NCBI GenBank assembly: GCA_900538555.1
Contig: UPYI01000004.1
Coordinates: 1 to 64,000 of the forward strand
Direction: 5' to 3'
Source of the DNA: an uncultured Porphyromonadaceae bacterium
GTDB taxonomy: Bacteria > Bacteroidota > Bacteroidia > Bacteroidales > Barnesiellaceae
DNA: 64,000 nt
The stretch's first letter is position 1. Every line of letters begins with the position of its first letter. The position numbers and the translations under genes are program-made. The notes below the pieces were generated by a model. That model saw nothing but the letters and a program-made list of their open reading frames with translations. It was not told where the DNA came from and did not search any database. Shown one piece after another: positions 17,400-28,100 of this stretch.

Positions 17400-19343
17400 A
17401 TGAAAAGATTGAATCGCTTCATGCTGCAAACTTTTCTGCCCGTATTCTTTATGACCTTCTTTATCTGCCTGTTCATCGTATTGATGCAATTTCTATGGCG
17501 TTATATCGACGAGCTGGTAGGCAAGGGATTGGAGATGTCGGTATTGGCGGAACTGTTTTTCTATGCCGCACTGACGATGGTACCGATGGCTTTGCCGTTG
17601 GCTATCCTGCTGGCAGCACTCATGACGTTCGGCAATTTGGGCGAACGGCTCGAATTGCTTGCCATCAAGGCTGCGGGCATATCGCTGTTGCAGGTTCTGA
17701 AACCGTTGGTCATCCTGATCCTTTTCATCTCGGCGGGCGCATTCTTTTTCCAGAACAATGTACTGCCCATAGCGCAGGTCAAGATGTGGACACTGCTCTA
17801 TTCGGTAAGGCAGACCTCTCCCGAGCTGGATATTCCCGAAGGCGTATTCTACGACCAGATACAGGGATATAACCTCTACGTAAAAAAGAAAGACCGGAAA
17901 ACCGGAATGCTCCGGGACGTGATCATTTACGACTTCTCCGAAGGGTTCGACAATTCGATGGTGGTATTGGCTGACTCCGGCAAGCTGAAACTGACCGACG
18001 ACAAACAACACCTGTTCCTGACCTTGTATAGCGGCGAATCGTTCGAAAACCTGCGAAACCAACGGAACTCGATGGCGAACGTACCGTACCGACGCGAAAG
18101 TTTCTCGATGAAAGAAATATCCATCGCCTTCGACGGCAACTTCAACCGCATGGACGACGGCGTATTGCAAAACCAATACATCGGGCAAGACCTCTCGCAA
18201 CTGCTTACCTCGATCGACTCCATTACACACCGGGTAGACAGCATCGGCGGTGTAAATGCCCGCTCGTTGCAAACGTCGGGATACTTCAACCTCCATACCC
18301 GATCGAAACAGCAAAAAGAAGAGCTGGCGCAGAAAAAAGAGGAGATCGAACAAAAAGCCCGGGAGATCAACATCGACAGCCTTTTGTTGGGTGAAAACCT
18401 GCAAAAACAACAATCCTATACCGACCGTGCCTTGTCGAAAGCCGAACGCTACCGGCGCGACTACGAATACAGGGCAATGCTTGCACGCGATGAAAACAAA
18501 ATCCTGCGGCGGCACAAAATCGAGATGTACAAGAAGTTCACGCTTTCATTGGCGTGCCTCATCTTCTTCTTTATCGGCGCTCCGTTAGGTGCAATCATCC
18601 GCAAAGGCGGATTGGGCATGCCGGTCGTTATCTCGGTATTCATGTTCATCTTCTACTACATCATCGACAACTCGGGCTACAAAATGGCCCGCGACGGGCG
18701 GTGGGAAGTCTGGCAGGGAATCTGGCTCAGTACGGCGGTACTCCTGCCGTTAGGGATTTTCCTCACCTATAAGGCGATCAAAGATTCCGATGTGTTCAAT
18801 CCCGATGCATACATCAACTTCTTCCGGAAAGTGATCGGTATTCCCGAAGCCCGGAAAGTAGCCTTGAAAGAGGTGATTATCGAAGATATGGATACCGACA
18901 CCGCTATCGAACAAGTCAAGAGCCTCGATACGCTCTGCCGGGATTTTCTGGAACAATACGGCAAGCGAAACCAATATTATCACGAATATTGGCTTAAAGG
19001 CTACGACGAAAAGCGCATCGCTCAGATCGACAAGGAGTTGGAACTGGCTGTAAGCTATATCGGCAACAGCCGCAGCCAAATCGTCGTCACCAAGTTGATG
19101 GACTACCCCGTACTCCGGAAATTATGGCTGTACCGTCCTGCCCGCAACCGGGCTATGGGCTATACGTTCATGATCCTCTTCCCGATCGGGCTGCCGCTCT
19201 ACCTGCTGGGATTGCTCGAACAGAGAGGACTGCGCCGGAATCTGAAAACCGTCCGGCAGACGAACGGCGAGATGATTGCCCTGCTCGAAAAAGAGAAACT
19301 GAAAGAGAATATAAACGAAGCGGACGAGACGGCAATACCGTAG
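17400..19343 (+). CDS. LptF/LptG-family permease (YjgP/YjgQ), lipopolysaccharide export
   Basis: 647 residues. N-terminal MKRLNRFMLQTFLPVFFMTFFICLF is the first of three membrane helices (~10-35, 55-80, 100-125), followed by a periplasmic jelly-roll region, then an unusually long charged stretch (~300-370, rich in K/E/Q, predicted helical) and three more helices (~380-460). A C-terminal extension of ~180 residues ends with another hydrophobic segment (MGYTFMILFPIGLPLYLLGL). E. coli LptF/G are ~360 residues; the longer form is common in Bacteroidetes. Role by family: inner-membrane part of the LPS extractor with LptB. ribBA follows after 24 nt in the same direction, probably one transcript. 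Confidence 0.88.
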   Translation: MKRLNRFMLQTFLPVFFMTFFICLFIVLMQFLWRYIDELVGKGLEMSVLAELFFYAALTMVPMALPLAILLAALMTFGNLGERLELLAIKAAGISLLQVLKPLVILILFISAGAFFFQNNVLPIAQVKMWTLLYSVRQTSPELDIPEGVFYDQIQGYNLYVKKKDRKTGMLRDVIIYDFSEGFDNSMVVLADSGKLKLTDDKQHLFLTLYSGESFENLRNQRNSMANVPYRRESFSMKEISIAFDGNFNRMDDGVLQNQYIGQDLSQLLTSIDSITHRVDSIGGVNARSLQTSGYFNLHTRSKQQKEELAQKKEEIEQKAREINIDSLLLGENLQKQQSYTDRALSKAERYRRDYEYRAMLARDENKILRRHKIEMYKKFTLSLACLIFFFIGAPLGAIIRKGGLGMPVVISVFMFIFYYIIDNSGYKMARDGRWEVWQGIWLSTAVLLPLGIFLTYKAIKDSDVFNPDAYINFFRKVIGIPEARKVALKEVIIEDMDTDTAIEQVKSLDTLCRDFLEQYGKRNQYYHEYWLKGYDEKRIAQIDKELELAVSYIGNSRSQIVVTKLMDYPVLRKLWLYRPARNRAMGYTFMILFPIGLPLYLLGLLEQRGLRRNLKTVRQTNGEMIALLEKEKLKENINEADETAIP

Positions 19344-19367
19344 TCGCCGCACAACCCCGATATTATT

Positions 19368-20579
19368 ATGGAGAAATGTTTGTTGAATACGGTCGAAGAA
19401 GCCATTGAAGATTTTCGTAAAGGCGAATTTGTCATTGTCGTAGACGATGAAGACCGCGAAAACGAAGGCGACTTTATCATCGCCGCCGAGAAAGTTACCC
19501 CCGAAAAGGTAAATTTCATGTTGAAATACGGACGTGGTGTATTGTGTGCCCCCATTACAGAAGAACGCTGCAAGGAGCTGGAACTGGAAATGCAAGTGAC
19601 GGAAAACACGTCGATACACGGAACGCCGTTCACCGTAACTATCGACCGTCTGGGCGACGATTGCACCACCGGCGTTTCGATGCACGACCGGGCTTCTACC
19701 ATACGTTCGCTTGCCGATCCCACACTGCGCCCTACCGATTTCGGACGTCCGGGTCATATCAACCCGCTTCGCGCCCGGTCGCGCGGGGTATTGGCTCGTA
19801 CCGGTCACACCGAAGCCGCAGTAGACCTTGCCCGGCTCGCCGGCTTGTATCCTGCCGCCGCCCTGATCGAAATCATCAACGAAGACGGCACCATGGCTCG
19901 TCTGCCCCAACTTCGGGTTATTGCCGACCGGTTCGGGTTGAAAATCATTGCTATCAAAGACCTGATCGCCTACCGTCTGAAAAACGAATCGTTGATCGAA
20001 AAAGGAGAAGAGGTGGATATGCCGACCCAATACGGACACTTCCGCCTGATTCCGTTCCGTCAGAAATCGAACGGGCTGGAACATATCGCCTTGATCAAAG
20101 GGGAATGGAAAGAGGATGAACCGGTACTGGTGCGCGTCCACTCGTCCTGCATGACCGGCGATATTTTCGGATCGATGCGGTGCGAATGCGGGGAGCAGCT
20201 CCACGAAGCCATGCGAAAAATCGAAGCCGAAGGCAAAGGGGCTATCGTATATATGAATCAGGAAGGTCGCGGCATCGGATTGATGAACAAAATCAAAGCC
20301 TACAAATTGCAGGAAGAAGGGTTAGACACCGTCGATGCCAACCTGCATTTGGGATTCAAAGCCGACGAACGCGACTACGGCGTAGGTGCCAGCATACTGC
20401 GCGAGATCGGCATCCGTAAAATGCGTCTGATGACAAACAACCCGATCAAACGCATCGGGCTGGAAGGCTACGGTCTGGAAATCGTCGAGAACGTTCCTAT
20501 CGAAATCAAGCCCAATCCCTACAACGAATTTTACATGCACACCAAGAAAGAGCGCATGGGACACCAGCTGCATCTTTAA
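19368..20579 (+). CDS. ribBA: Bifunctional 3,4-dihydroxy-2-butanone-4-phosphate synthase / GTP cyclohydrolase II
   Basis: 403 residues, the usual length of the fusion. The N-terminal half (1-~200) makes the four-carbon riboflavin precursor from ribulose 5-phosphate; its acidic metal loop DDEDRENEGDF and the motif GHTEAAVDLARLAG are present. The C-terminal half (~205-403) opens GTP; its zinc-binding Cys cluster reads SCMTGDIFGSMRCECGEQL, followed by GRGIGLMNKIKAYKLQ. First steps of riboflavin/FAD synthesis, cytoplasmic. It lies behind the lptF/G-type gene and is followed by two hairpins. No FMN riboswitch is seen. Confidence 0.97.
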   Translation: MEKCLLNTVEEAIEDFRKGEFVIVVDDEDRENEGDFIIAAEKVTPEKVNFMLKYGRGVLCAPITEERCKELELEMQVTENTSIHGTPFTVTIDRLGDDCTTGVSMHDRASTIRSLADPTLRPTDFGRPGHINPLRARSRGVLARTGHTEAAVDLARLAGLYPAAALIEIINEDGTMARLPQLRVIADRFGLKIIAIKDLIAYRLKNESLIEKGEEVDMPTQYGHFRLIPFRQKSNGLEHIALIKGEWKEDEPVLVRVHSSCMTGDIFGSMRCECGEQLHEAMRKIEAEGKGAIVYMNQEGRGIGLMNKIKAYKLQEEGLDTVDANLHLGFKADERDYGVGASILREIGIRKMRLMTNNPIKRIGLEGYGLEIVENVPIEIKPNPYNEFYMHTKKERMGHQLHL

Positions 20580-20611
20580 CCGGCTGACAGAATAGGCAAC
20601 TTCATAAAAAC

Positions 20612-20648
20612 AATGGTTGTTTCTCGAAAAATCGAAGGAACAACCATT
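20612..20648. terminator. Hairpin after ribBA (related to the GGTTGT repeat family, H5)
   Basis: Arms AATGGTTGTT (20612-20621) and AACAACCATT (20639-20648), with an inner TCGA/TCGA pairing. The arm resembles the GGGGTTGT hairpins elsewhere in the window. It lies between convergent genes. Confidence 0.65.
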
Positions 20649-20704
20649 TCTTATATACACGCACCCCTCTTGCTGTTACCCGAAACCGGAATCAATCTCC
20701 AAAT

Positions 20705-20750
20705 AAAAATCGTCTCCGCTGTGAAACGAAATACAGCGAAGACGATTTTT
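20705..20750. terminator. Bidirectional terminator between ribBA and the P-type ATPase
   Basis: AAAAATCGTCT (20705-20715) pairs with AGACGATTTTT (20740-20750), extended inwards by CGCTGT/ACAGCG. A and T runs on both sides suit both convergent genes. Confidence 0.88.
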
Positions 20751-20800
20751 ATACTGGATGTGTTTCTATATACACCGGCTCCTGCCCAAAGCCGGACAAC

Positions 20801-23554
20801 TTATTTCGACCGGTCACGGAACAGCCACTTGCACAGGCGGAAGAATTCTCCCACCCACAACACGACAGAGGAGGATGCCACGATATATACCCAATCTGCG
20901 ATACTCAACGGAACGACACTGAACATCGTACCTCCGAACGAAACGATCAGAATCTGACCGAACAGAATGATACATAAGGTCGTCAGGAAGCCTTTGCTCT
21001 TGAACAATCCGGCAAAAGCGGAACGTCCGCTACCGAACACTTTGGCATTGAACATATTCCAGAATTGCAGCATCACGAAGATCGTAAAGAACATCGAAAG
21101 TTCATAAGGCGACAGCCCTTGCGAAACCGTAGTGAAATCGAAGAACGAACCGAAAAAGTCCAGCACATCGAATTGCGCCAACGAGGTAATATCGTAATGC
21201 TTGAAATACTGCAACAAACCGAACAGCGCCAGAATGAAGACCAAGCCCACACCGAAGATACGCACGGACATCGCACGCGATATGATGTGGTCGGTGATCT
21301 TGCGGGGACGGTCGCGCATCACCTTCTCTTCGGGCGGCAGCGATGCCAACGCCAATGCGGCAAACGTATCCATAATCAAATTCACCCACAACATCTGGGT
21401 CACCGTCAGCGGAGCCTCCGTACCCAAGAATGCCCCTAGCATAACGACCAGACAAGCCACGACGTTGATCGTCATCTGGAATACGATGAAACGGCGGATA
21501 TTCTGGTACAACGAGCGACCCCACATCACTGCGCAGGATATACTGCTGAACGAATTATCCAAGATCGTCACATCGCTCGCCTCTTTCGCCACAGATGTAC
21601 CGTCGCCCATCGACAAACCGACATCCGCCTTATTCAGCGCAGGAGCATCGTTCGTTCCGTCGCCGGTTACCGCCACGACATTGCCCAACTGCTGCAACAA
21701 GCGCACCAATCGTTCCTTGTCCATCGGACGCGCCCGCGAGATAATCTTCAATCCGGGCAGACGTTTCAACAACTCCTCGTCGGAGAGTGCGGCAAATTCG
21801 GTTCCGGTAATCCGGTTCAACTCCGTATCTTCCGGTTTCCACAACCCGATCTGACGACCGATTTCCGTCGCCGTTCCGGGGGTGTCGCCGGTCACGATCT
21901 TAATGGCGATACCGGCATCGATGCACGAGCGGATCGCTGCCGGTACATCTGCCCGCACCGGATCGGATATAGCTGCTATACCGATCATACGCAAACGTAT
22001 CGCCGGATTGATACGGCCATCGACAAAATAAGGCAGGGAATCGTCCGCTTCGGCATAGGCAAATCCCAACGTACGCATTGCCTGATTCTGATATGTAAGC
22101 AGCAACGACTCGATTTCGGAGCGGCAGTCGGCTATCGGCAGGTCGCCTTTATCGGTTTCGACGACATCGCAGACCGACATCAATATTTCCGGAGCACCTT
22201 TTACATACAAGATGCGTTTACCGGCTGCCGGGGAATCGACCACCGTCGCCATATACTTGCGCTCGGTAGAAAAGGTCAATTGTGCGACCACCGGTACCTC
22301 CGCCCGCAATGCCATATATTCCAGTTCCTGTTTACGAAGCCAGAGCAGCAATGCGCCTTCGGTCGGGTTGCCCAATACACGAGCCTTTCCCGACTCGTCT
22401 ATATCGAGGTTCGCCGTAGAATTGACCGCAATCGCCTCCGCTATCATACGGCCGGAAACACTCTCCGTCAAAGAAGCGTCGCCCAGTTTCCAAAAATTCG
22501 TACGATAAATCTGCATCTGGTTCTGCGTCAATGTACCGGTCTTATCGGTACAGATGACAGAAGTCGCGCCCAATGTTTCGCAGGCGTGCATTTTCCGCAC
22601 CAGATTGTTGGTAGCCAGCATCCGCTTCATGCTCATTGCCAGACTGAGCGTAACGCTCATCGGCAAACCCTCAGGTACGGCAACAACAATCAAAGTCACG
22701 GCAATCATGAGGGTAGAGAGCGAATACGATCCGAGATGGATCCAATCGGTCGGGTTATCGCCGAGAAAATAGATCGTCATACGGGCTACCACGACAATAG
22801 CAGCGATTATATAGCTCGCCTTGCTGATTATCCCAGCCAAACGTTCCAACTGGCGGTCTAACGGGGTCTGCGTATGGTTATCTATCTGAGAGCCTTCGTA
22901 CACTTTGCCGTATTCCGTCGCGTCGCCTACCTGTGTCACCCGCATCAATCCATGTCCATCGACTACGGTCGTTCCGTTCATCACATGGTTCGACGGATAT
23001 GTCGCCTCGCTATCGAAATCAGCCTCGACCGTAGTCTTGGCAACGATCGGCTCGCCCGTCAATGTAGACTCGTTTACCTGCAAGGATACCGATTCGAGCA
23101 ACTCGCCGTCGGCAGGAATCTCATCGCCCGTATTCAACGAAACGATATCGCCTACAACCACATCCCGCTTGGGAATTTCGGTAAGGTGTCCGTTGCGGAT
23201 CACCTGCACCGGAACATCATTATTTACCTGATTGAGAATATCGAATTTCCGGTTGGCACTGACCTCGAAGAAAAAGCCCACCAACGTAGCCAACAGAACG
23301 GCTATCAAAATACCGAACGGTTCCAACAATGCGGTCGCACTTTCGCCTTCCGCCGTCATCTGATAAATCGAGACTCCGAACGAAAGCAGCAATGCAACCA
23401 GCAGAATCCGGATAATCGGGTCTTTGAATTTCTCTATGAACTGCGACCACAACGAGGCTTTTTCGGGCGGAGTAAGTACGTTCTCGCCATGCTTGCTTCG
23501 GCTCGAAAGCACCTCCTCGTCGGTCAATCCGACGATAGTTCCAGTTTCTTTCAT
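20801..23554 (-). CDS. P-type ATPase, PMCA/SERCA-like calcium transporter
   Basis: 917 residues. Cation ATPase N-terminal domain (TDEEVLSSRSKHGENVL), actuator domain with LTGEP (~166-169), TM4 ion site VAVPEGLPMS with Glu295, phosphorylation motif DKTGTLTQNQ with Asp337, and the hinge TGDGTNDAPALNKADVG. Final membrane helices at ~720-905. The VAVPEGLP and VRKMHACETLGATSVICTDKTG pattern is that of PMCA-type Ca2+ pumps, which export Ca2+ from the cytoplasm; Mn2+ or another cation cannot be excluded. It follows hisS by 52 nt on the same strand, so read-through from hisS is possible. Convergent with ribBA. Confidence 0.92.
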   Translation of the reverse strand: MKETGTIVGLTDEEVLSSRSKHGENVLTPPEKASLWSQFIEKFKDPIIRILLVALLLSFGVSIYQMTAEGESATALLEPFGILIAVLLATLVGFFFEVSANRKFDILNQVNNDVPVQVIRNGHLTEIPKRDVVVGDIVSLNTGDEIPADGELLESVSLQVNESTLTGEPIVAKTTVEADFDSEATYPSNHVMNGTTVVDGHGLMRVTQVGDATEYGKVYEGSQIDNHTQTPLDRQLERLAGIISKASYIIAAIVVVARMTIYFLGDNPTDWIHLGSYSLSTLMIAVTLIVVAVPEGLPMSVTLSLAMSMKRMLATNNLVRKMHACETLGATSVICTDKTGTLTQNQMQIYRTNFWKLGDASLTESVSGRMIAEAIAVNSTANLDIDESGKARVLGNPTEGALLLWLRKQELEYMALRAEVPVVAQLTFSTERKYMATVVDSPAAGKRILYVKGAPEILMSVCDVVETDKGDLPIADCRSEIESLLLTYQNQAMRTLGFAYAEADDSLPYFVDGRINPAIRLRMIGIAAISDPVRADVPAAIRSCIDAGIAIKIVTGDTPGTATEIGRQIGLWKPEDTELNRITGTEFAALSDEELLKRLPGLKIISRARPMDKERLVRLLQQLGNVVAVTGDGTNDAPALNKADVGLSMGDGTSVAKEASDVTILDNSFSSISCAVMWGRSLYQNIRRFIVFQMTINVVACLVVMLGAFLGTEAPLTVTQMLWVNLIMDTFAALALASLPPEEKVMRDRPRKITDHIISRAMSVRIFGVGLVFILALFGLLQYFKHYDITSLAQFDVLDFFGSFFDFTTVSQGLSPYELSMFFTIFVMLQFWNMFNAKVFGSGRSAFAGLFKSKGFLTTLCIILFGQILIVSFGGTMFSVVPLSIADWVYIVASSSVVLWVGEFFRLCKWLFRDRSK

Positions 23555-23606
23555 ATCATTTATTTTTTTCTGTCGGACAATAGCACTCCGGCTGACAAAA
23601 AGCGTT

Positions 23607-24971
23607 TTACTCTTTCACCAGAGCTATGGCTTCCTCGACCGTAACACACTGCTGTTCGCCGGTGTTCATATTCTTCAACGTAATTTTGTTTTCAGCCATT
23701 TCCGATTCGCCTACCAATGCCACGAATCCGATCTGCTGCGTATCGGCATAGCCCATCTGCTTTTTCATCTTGGCGGCTTCCGGATATATTTCGGCACGAA
23801 TGCCGGCGGCTCTCATCCGCGACAAATGGCGCAGGCAGGCTTCGCTTTCGGCTTCACCGAAATTCACGAACATCACCTGAGTGTTCTGCAACGAGTTTTC
23901 GGGATAAAGATTCAATTGGTTCAACACATCGAAGATCCGGTCGGCTCCAAACGAAATACCGACCCCCGATACGCCGGGCATGCCGAACACTCCGGTCAGG
24001 TTGTCGTAACGACCGCCACCGGTAATGCTGCCGATCTCCACATCCAACGCTTTCACCTCCAATATGGCACCGGTATAATAGTTCAGACCGCGAGCCAGTG
24101 TCAGGTCGATATCGAGCTGCGAGCGCAAAGCCGCGCAATCCAGTTTGCGAAGAATATATTCCAGCTCTTCCACACCCTTCATACCGACTTCCGATGCAGC
24201 CAATACATCGCGCAAGGTAGCCAGCTTTTCTTCATTCGTACCTTGCAACAATATGATCGGTTGCAGACGGGCGATAGCTTCGTCCGAAATTTCTTTGGAA
24301 CGCAGCTCCTCGTTCACCTTGTCCAACCCGATCTTATCGAGTTTGTCGATCGCAACGGTAATATCCACAATCTTTTCAGGTGCACCGATAATTTCGGCGA
24401 TACCGCTCAATACCTTCCGGTTGTTGAGTTTGATCGCCACCCTCACGCCGAAACGGGCGAACACCATGTCGATCATCTGTATCAACTCTACTTCATTCAC
24501 TAACGAATCTGACCCGACGACATCGGCATCGCATTGATAAAATTCGCGATAGCGACCCTTCTGCGGACGGTCAGCCCGCCACACCGGCTGTATCTGGTAG
24601 CGGCGGAACGGGAATGTTAGTTCGTTACGGTGCATAACGACAAAACGGGCAAAGGGGACGGTCAGGTCATAACGCAATCCCTTCTCGCACAGACGAGCCG
24701 CCAGACGGTTCAGGTTACGTTCGTCCAGATCGGCATCCGAGACATCCGACAGGAAATCGCCCGAGTTCAGAATCTTGAACAAAAGTTTATCCCCTTCTTC
24801 TCCATATTTACCCATCAGCGTAGAAAGGTTCTCCATCGCCGGAGTTTCGATCTGCCGATAGCCGAACAGAGCGAACACCTCTTTGATCGTATCGAAAATA
24901 TAATTGCGTTTTGCCATTTCTCCTGTGGAGAAATCGCGTGTTCCTTTTGGAATAGACGGTTTTGCTGCCAT
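23607..24971 (-). CDS. hisS: Histidyl-tRNA synthetase
   Basis: 454 residues, cytoplasmic class II synthetase. Motif 1 region (KGTRDFSTGEMAKRNYIFD), motif 2 with catalytic Arg (RYREFYQCDADVVG), the HisRS signature LARGLNYYTGAILE and motif 3 (GVGISFGADRIFDVL) are all visible. The C-terminal anticodon-binding domain (~350-454) is of the usual type. It charges tRNA-His with histidine. The promoter lies at 25088-25119, giving a leader of ~108 nt; no T-box or attenuator is recognised, but an inverted repeat overlaps the promoter. Confidence 0.97.
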   Translation of the reverse strand: MAAKPSIPKGTRDFSTGEMAKRNYIFDTIKEVFALFGYRQIETPAMENLSTLMGKYGEEGDKLLFKILNSGDFLSDVSDADLDERNLNRLAARLCEKGLRYDLTVPFARFVVMHRNELTFPFRRYQIQPVWRADRPQKGRYREFYQCDADVVGSDSLVNEVELIQMIDMVFARFGVRVAIKLNNRKVLSGIAEIIGAPEKIVDITVAIDKLDKIGLDKVNEELRSKEISDEAIARLQPIILLQGTNEEKLATLRDVLAASEVGMKGVEELEYILRKLDCAALRSQLDIDLTLARGLNYYTGAILEVKALDVEIGSITGGGRYDNLTGVFGMPGVSGVGISFGADRIFDVLNQLNLYPENSLQNTQVMFVNFGEAESEACLRHLSRMRAAGIRAEIYPEAAKMKKQMGYADTQQIGFVALVGESEMAENKITLKNMNTGEQQCVTVEEAIALVKE

Positions 24972-25063
24972 AGTCTTAATTTAAACGGATGAAAGAGGAT
25001 CGGCTCCCCATATTGTTTTCGTTGTAAAGAAACCGGAATCCGATATGGTTTATAAAAAAGGAA

Positions 25064-25100
25064 TCCATTATCCTTACATATTGGATGCAAAGATAATGGA
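25064..25100 (-). promoter_or_regulatory. Inverted repeat overlapping the hisS promoter
   Basis: TCCATTATC (25064-25072) and GATAATGGA (25092-25100) are perfect 9-bp inverted arms 19 nt apart. The right arm covers part of the -7 box and the left arm lies just inside the transcript, so a repressor or a 5' hairpin is conceivable. Confidence 0.4.
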
Positions 25101-25119
25101 TACCCGAATAATTCTCAAA
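25088..25119 (-). promoter_or_regulatory. Promoter of hisS
   Basis: On the minus strand: TTTG (25119-25116), 20-nt spacer, TATCTTTG (25095-25088). Start expected near 25080. Confidence 0.75.
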
Positions 25120-25190
25120 TAAATCCGGAATTGCTTTCAGCCTCCGCCTTTATTTCTATCTTTTTACCGTCGCCATGCGCCCCCTGTCAA

Positions 25191-28100
25191 TCAGAAGCGA
25201 TATGCCGTACCTACCAATACACGACCTACGCCCACGAATTTGTGGTTATTCGGTTGATAAACCTTGTCATCCCACAACGAAACGGACGGTTCGATGAATA
25301 TATCGAATGATTGGGGCAGACTCCATTTTGCCTGTACACCCAGCATTCCGCCAAATGCAGCTTTCGAATTGGGGAAGCCGCTCCATCCCACTCCGACTCC
25401 GAGCGTGGCGATTGCATCGAACTTACGATCGGGTGCGGCGCCGAAAAGCGAGAACAGATTCAACATATAATCGGCATGTACTGTTCCGAGATTCAACTTC
25501 GAATCGAGAGACGACGGCACGGAGATGAAGTCGTAAGCCAAGCCGATCCGCGCACCGGAAACGGACGAGAACCAACGTCCGACCGTCGCATCTATATCCA
25601 CCGAGAATTTGTGCAGATCCGGTTGCAACACCGTTTCACTGAACAATCCGGAACCGATCGCGAACGAAACGAAATTACGTTTATCGCTGTTCCACTTTCT
25701 TCTGTTCTTCGAAGCCTCTTCTTTGGTAGTTCCCATCTTGTAGTTCAGACCTGCCAATACGCGGGCTTCCGGATTCAACGAAGGCGAATAAATTCCGCGC
25801 CCCGAATAAGCAGCCAATATCTGCGGTTCGATAAACAGATCGATATAGGGCGAAACATTGAAACGTCCCTGCAAGCCGAATTTCGCACCCGGAGTAACCG
25901 TTGTCTTCTGATACGAACGCGAAGCTCCTGCATAGATACCAGCCGAGGCAATCAGGTCGAATATCCTGCCCGATTTATACTGCAATGCCAGAGAGGTCAG
26001 ATTCAACATATAATCTGCCGAAAGAGCCAGTGCATAGTAAGACGGAGTGGATTGTTGGTCGAAATCTATCCCCACACGCCATGCCGAAATCGGAGTGTAC
26101 CATTTACCGATTGCAACATTTACGGTAGCGCCCAGACTGTTCGGATCGGTAATATGTCTGAACGAAGTGCTTACACCTCCCGCCAAAGAGACAAATCCAT
26201 GACGGTCTTTTTCAAAGTCGGTCCTGCCGACTTTCCGGTCATATCCTTGCATTTGATATTGTACGCCGAGCATCATCGACAACAACGCATCCGCTTTCAG
26301 GCTCGCCAGATTCAAGCGGGAGAAAGAACTTTTGTAAACCCGCATCTGCGGTTCGAGGAAGATGCCCCAACCGTCGGCGATATTCCATAACCCCTGCAAA
26401 CTCAAATCCAAGCCCGGATAGATTCCGGAGTGTACTCCGGAAACATAAGCGGCAGAAAGACCGGCACCCAATATCACACTGAAAATACGATCGGGACGGT
26501 AACCGTACATCGTATTGTTGATGTTCCACAGATAATCGACTCCTATCATGCCGTATTTCCGGTATCCGTAGCCCGGCTCGCCGAATGTGCCAGCCGATGC
26601 CGACAGACGAAGTCCGGAGGAGGCGGAGAACCATTTTCCCACATAAGCGTATGCACCGGGACCGACACTGCTCGACAAATTCGAAGCAGCCTTAGCCGAA
26701 AGCAGAGCCGAAGCGCCCACACCGACACCGAATATCAAATGGTCGGAGAAGTCCTTGTTGGTGAATTTTTCCGGTTCATTATCGACAGAATGGCGCATGC
26801 CATAACGATACAAGTTATATGTAATACCGGCGGTAAGCGTCGGAACCAAATCGACATAACGGACTGTCGGCGTCCATACTCCGTCTTTATTGACATTCAA
26901 ACGCGGCTCGATATAGAAATCGAACATATCGCTCAATCTGAATACACCTTGCAGTCCGATACCGGCTCCGATCGAATAACCCGATCTCGCACGGGCGGCT
27001 ACATAATCGGCATTCACACCTACAATACCATAGACATCAAACAGACGGTCCAGACGGTATCCGTTGAAACAGGTGCTCAAATTCAGCATATAATCCAATT
27101 GCCCGCCGAAAGCCTTTGTATTCGGTGTGCCCGGATCAGTTTTCAGATAAGTCGCGTTCACCGACAAACGGGCACCGGAATAAGCATTCCACCAAGTACC
27201 CAAAGCCAACGATCCACGACCGCCCCAATCGGGGAACGGACTCGAAAACGAAGGTTGAAGCACGCCTGCCAATCCGCCACCTATCGATATAAACATATCG
27301 CCGATCGCCTTCGGCATATCGAACGTCTCTTTTTCACGTTGTACGGAATGCGTGCGGTACGCAGGTGTGGGACGATAAGTCAATCCGACCGATGCCGACG
27401 ACAGCAGATCGACTTTACCGATACCGTCGGTTCCGCCCCATGCATCATTTTTGAAGATATTTATACGGGGTTCGATAAACAATCCCAAATAGTCGTTCAA
27501 CCGGAAATTTCCATGCAATCCGGTTCCGATAGAGGGCTGTCCGTTACGCACTCCGTCTGACGAAACGGAATTATAATTCACTCCGGCTACCCACGACATC
27601 GAGAACAGCCGCGAAGGATCGAAGCCTCCGAACAGGGAGTGCATATCCAGCATATAGTCCAATTGCACACCAATGGCAGACGAGTTCCGCACCCGCGATG
27701 TTTTAAGATAATCTGCCAATATCGACAAGCGCAATGACGAAATACGCGACAGTTGATTGCCGATTGCCACAAAAGCCGTACCGCCGTAGTCGCGGAAAGG
27801 CATCGAAGCCACTTTTAAAGTCGAGGCGAAACCGCCACCCAACGAGAAGAAAAAGTTTTTGGAGAACCGGCGGTCGAAATCCGAACTTTTTTTCCGGATC
27901 GGATCGGAGAGCAGCTTATAACCGATACCCGCCATAACCGACGCTTCCAGATCGTATCTGCGCCATGAAACGACCCGATCAAGCCCGTCGCTATAAATAC
28001 CGACACGCGGTTCGATATAAAGCATGGTCAGTGGCGAAAGGTTGAATTTTCCCTGCAATCCCAACCGGAATCCGCCGACATGCGACACCGTTCCCGTGTT

